Assembly (NCBI GenBank): GCA_010356995.1 | Contig: ML996698.1 | Coordinates: 555,923-619,922, forward strand | Direction of reading: 5' to 3' | DNA length: 64,000 nt | Origin: Trichodelitschia bisporula | Lineage: Eukaryota; Ascomycota; Dothideomycetes; Phaeotrichales; Phaeotrichaceae | Shown: piece after piece, positions 62,839 through 64,000 of the stretch | How the letters are laid out: each line of letters starts with the position of its first letter | Numbering within the stretch: position 1 is the first letter of the stretch | Notes under the pieces: generated by a model | Told to the model about the DNA's origin: nothing | Seen by the model: the letters and a program-made list of their open reading frames with translations, nothing else | The model's database searches: none | Made by a program: the position numbers and the translations under genes

Positions 62839-64000
62839 CTACAACTTGGCCTTTGGTTTCTCTGACTTCAGCATGGCTTCGGCCACTAGACGGCGCTGAA
62901 TTTTGCCCGTTGCCGTCTTGGGCATGTTGTCTGTAAAGAAAATCTGCCCCAGATTAGCCTCACAGCCCTCCAAGATGGACATCAGTCTCGTGGCATACCT
63001 TTTTGGGCACCTTGAACTTGGCGACCCTTTCGGTAACCCACTTCCTCAGCTCATCCGCGCTGACTGTCTCGCCATCCTTGAGGACCACAGCAACTCCTAC
63101 ATCCTGTCCATAGTGCTCATCTTCGATGGCAAAGCTCACCGCCTCTCCAACAGCTGGATGTTGCGCAAGCACATTGTCCAGCTCAATCGGACTGATCTTC
63201 TCGCCACCTTTGTTAATCAATTCCTTGATCCGTCCCGTGATGAAAACATAACCATCGGCATCCTTCTTGCCCTGATCTCCGGTGCGGAAGAAGCCGTCCT
63301 TGGTGAAAGAGGAAGCGTTCGCCGAGGGGTTGTTCAAGTATCCGGGGGTGACATTCTCACCACGAATGCAAATTTCCCCCTCGGATCCAGTGGGGACCTC
63401 GGCACCAGCAGCGTCGAGGATGCGCACATCAACACCCTGTCCCAGGCCCACACTGCCCGGTATGCGCTTGCCAGGAGGAAGCGGGTTTGACGTCATTTGA
63501 TGGGCAGCCTCTGTCATGGCATAGGCCTCAAGCACGGGTGCATGGAGTGCTTTTTCCAAGTCGTGGAAGACCTTGGGGCTGAGTGGCGAGGAGCACGAAC
63601 GGATGAACCTGATGTTTGGTTTAGGGTTGGGGATTTCGCCTTTAAGCAGGATTTGATGCATGGTGGGCACTGCGGTGTACCAGTTGGCGCCATACGTGAT
63701 GAAGTCACGCCAGAAGTCCGAGGCGGAGAACTTCGGAGGCACAATGACAGAGGAGGCAGCGGCAAGAGGTGCGAGGAAACCGGCCAGAAGACCATGGACA
63801 TGGAATAACGGCATTACGAGATATGTCCGGTCCGCAGGTGTAAGCGCGTAGGTGTTCTTGATGTTTTCTGTAACGCAATTAGAGTGGCAATCAGAGCGAC
63901 GACTGATAAGTATCTTTCATACTCATTGTTCTGGTCAAGTTGCGGTGGGTCAAGGGGACAGCCTTGGGCCGTCCAGTTGTGCCACTCGTGTGGAGTACCA
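62839..64000 (-). CDS. PCS60: Peroxisomal AMP-binding acyl-CoA (oxalyl-CoA type) synthetase Pcs60; 5' end outside window
   Basis: Exons are 64000-63923 (cut by the window), 63867-62999 and 62943-62839, with two 55-nt introns; 350 residues are visible. The ATP-binding signature TSGTTGRPKAVPLTH lies at the right edge. MPLFHVHGLLAGFLAPLAAA, GEICIRGENVTPGYLN, FFRTGDQG and GRIKELINKGGEKISP follow, and the C-terminal lysine loop PKTATGKIQRR. The last three residues are AKL, a peroxisomal targeting signal type 1. The closest named relatives are yeast Pcs60 and plant AAE3, both linked to oxalyl-CoA formation. About the first third of the enzyme lies beyond 64000. Confidence 0.92.

Overview
The window is nuclear DNA of a filamentous ascomycete (Pezizomycotina). 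Protein-coding genes are dense and mostly split by short introns (43-60 nt, GT...AG, often with a CTAAC/CTGAC-like branch site). The gene set is fungal: KEX1, GET1, CRZ1, PalA/Rim20, two fungal rhodopsin-type (SAT4-like) membrane proteins, a sphingolipid delta-4 desaturase, GPI-anchored cell-wall proteins and a tRNA-Asp. I cannot place it below class level from sequence alone. I recognised no transposon, virus-like element or secondary-metabolite cluster. Exon/intron models were worked out by hand; reading-frame sums close for every complete gene.

Layout. 0-10 kb: a left-truncated gene on the minus strand that encodes a SAT4-like rhodopsin domain and a FucP-type sugar MFS transporter in one open frame (the main oddity of the window), a small GPI-anchored eight-cysteine protein, ribosomal protein L31, and a divergent pair of TRAPP-associated Tca17 and complex I PSST. 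10-16 kb: carboxypeptidase KEX1, tRNA-Asp(GTC), and a secreted Ser/Thr-rich protein with a Gly-Ser repeat. 16-24 kb: gene-poor, holding only a stand-alone SAT4-like rhodopsin gene between 3.2 and 3.8 kb of apparently non-coding DNA. 24-42 kb: GET1, an unrecognised multipass protein, then a minus-strand run of RSP5 (NEDD4-type E3), an ABC1/ADCK mitochondrial kinase-like protein, CRZ1 and PalA. 42-54 kb: copper chaperone ATX1, a DUF1761-like membrane protein, divergent UBA/UBX and VAP/Scs2 genes, mitochondrial porin, and divergent DnaJ and methionine aminopeptidase 2. 54-64 kb: delta-4 sphingolipid desaturase, a MACPF-like protein, a GPI-anchored protein, ethanolamine-phosphate cytidylyltransferase, and a right-truncated peroxisomal acyl-CoA synthetase (Pcs60 type).

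How genes relate. Most are housekeeping genes and need not be co-regulated. Two local themes stand out. RSP5, CRZ1 and PalA lie within 14 kb; their yeast and Aspergillus counterparts meet in alkaline-pH and cation signalling. The right end is rich in membrane-lipid functions (sphingolipid desaturase, CDP-ethanolamine synthesis, VAP contact-site protein, acyl-CoA synthetase). Several divergent pairs (TCA17/PSST, PalA/ATX1, UBX/VAP, DnaJ/MetAP2) share short upstream regions.
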